Shown here: positions 5,811 through 5,963 of the stretch, one piece after another
How positions within the stretch are numbered: the stretch's first letter is position 1
Layout of the letters: the number at the start of each line of letters is the position of its first letter
Assembly (NCBI GenBank): GCA_029253805.1
Contig: JAQWYU010000046.1
Location: 1 to 5,963, forward strand
Length of the DNA stretch: 5,963 nucleotides
Source of the DNA: Flavobacteriaceae bacterium
Lineage (GTDB): Bacteria; Bacteroidota; Bacteroidia; Flavobacteriales; Flavobacteriaceae
Direction: 5' to 3'
The notes under the pieces: model-generated
Told to the model about the DNA's origin: nothing
Database searches by the model: none
Seen by the model: only the letters and a program-made list of their open reading frames with translations
Position numbers and translations under genes: made by a program

Positions 5811-5963
5811 TTATTCACTTTCTATCAATAAGAGCTTGATTTCCTTAATTTGTTTTTGTTGTTCCTTAATTGCATTAATTAAAACAGGGATAAGCCCTTG
5901 ATAATTTACAGACAATGTTTGATTATTATCATTTGTAGTTTTTACCAACTCAGGAAATGCTTT
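5811..5963 (-). CDS. C-terminal end of an S74 (endosialidase chaperone)-like 'tail fiber domain' protein (5' end outside window)
   Basis: The minus strand is open from the window edge to the TAA at 5811-5813, giving the last 50 residues. The sequence begins KAFPELVKTTNDNN, then LSVNYQGLIPVLINAIKEQQ, and ends in a charged, probably coiled-coil helix (KQIKEIKLLLIESE). The order 'FPELV...(turn)...LSVNYxGLIPVLIxAIKEQQ' is what I know from the end of the intramolecular chaperone (peptidase S74) domain in many Bacteroidota surface proteins and phage tail spikes. In those proteins the domain helps trimerise a beta-helical stalk and may cleave itself off. The catalytic Ser/Asp residues lie upstream of the window and cannot be checked. 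No type IX secretion sorting domain follows the coiled coil. In a bacterial chromosome this is more often a cell-surface protein than a phage protein, and no phage genes are visible here. Confidence 0.8.
   Translation of the reverse strand, partial: KAFPELVKTTNDNNQTLSVNYQGLIPVLINAIKEQQKQIKEIKLLLIESE

Noticed and set aside
5811..5963. Prophage edge, suggested by the tail-fibre-like domain
   Set aside because: No integrase, attachment site, tRNA or phage structural gene is visible. This domain is common in ordinary Bacteroidota surface proteins.

Overview
The window looks like an ordinary chromosomal stretch from an AT-rich Bacteroidota (probably Flavobacteriia-like) genome. Three things point that way. 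A good match to the Bacteroidota sigma-factor promoter (TTG, 20 bases, TATCTTTG) sits just before lysS. The genes lack Shine-Dalgarno sequences. The partial protein at the right edge is of a type common in that phylum, ending in an S74-like (endosialidase chaperone-like) tail. No prophage, CRISPR array, insertion sequence, toxin-antitoxin pair or RNA gene could be supported.

Layout from left to right: (1) the 3' end of a plus-strand gene for a probable beta-propeller-like secreted or lipoprotein (1-387). (2) It converges on lipB (minus, 384-1082, octanoyltransferase); the two genes overlap by 4 bases and share one CTAG that gives both stop codons. (3) A 316-base divergent intergenic region with the lysS promoter at its right end and no convincing gene. 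(4) lysS (plus, 1399-3105), a class II lysyl-tRNA synthetase with a roughly 65-residue C-terminal extension. (5) A strong hairpin terminator (3131-3167) that is symmetric enough to work in both directions. (6) An unrecognised multi-pass membrane protein (minus, 3166-4059). (7) A COG2509-type FAD-dependent oxidoreductase of unknown substrate (minus, 4158-5717). (8) The last 50 codons of a minus-strand gene (5811-5963) ending like an S74 chaperone-domain protein.

The genes do not form an obvious pathway. LipB (lipoate biosynthesis) and LysRS (translation) are core housekeeping functions that happen to be divergent neighbours. The three minus-strand genes at right are in tandem but are separated by 93 and 97 bases, so a shared operon is possible but not shown. 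I see no strong case for a new system. The items most worth a second look are the orphan membrane protein, the unassigned flavoprotein, the coding-like but start-less stretch between lipB and lysS, and the compact convergent gene ends.
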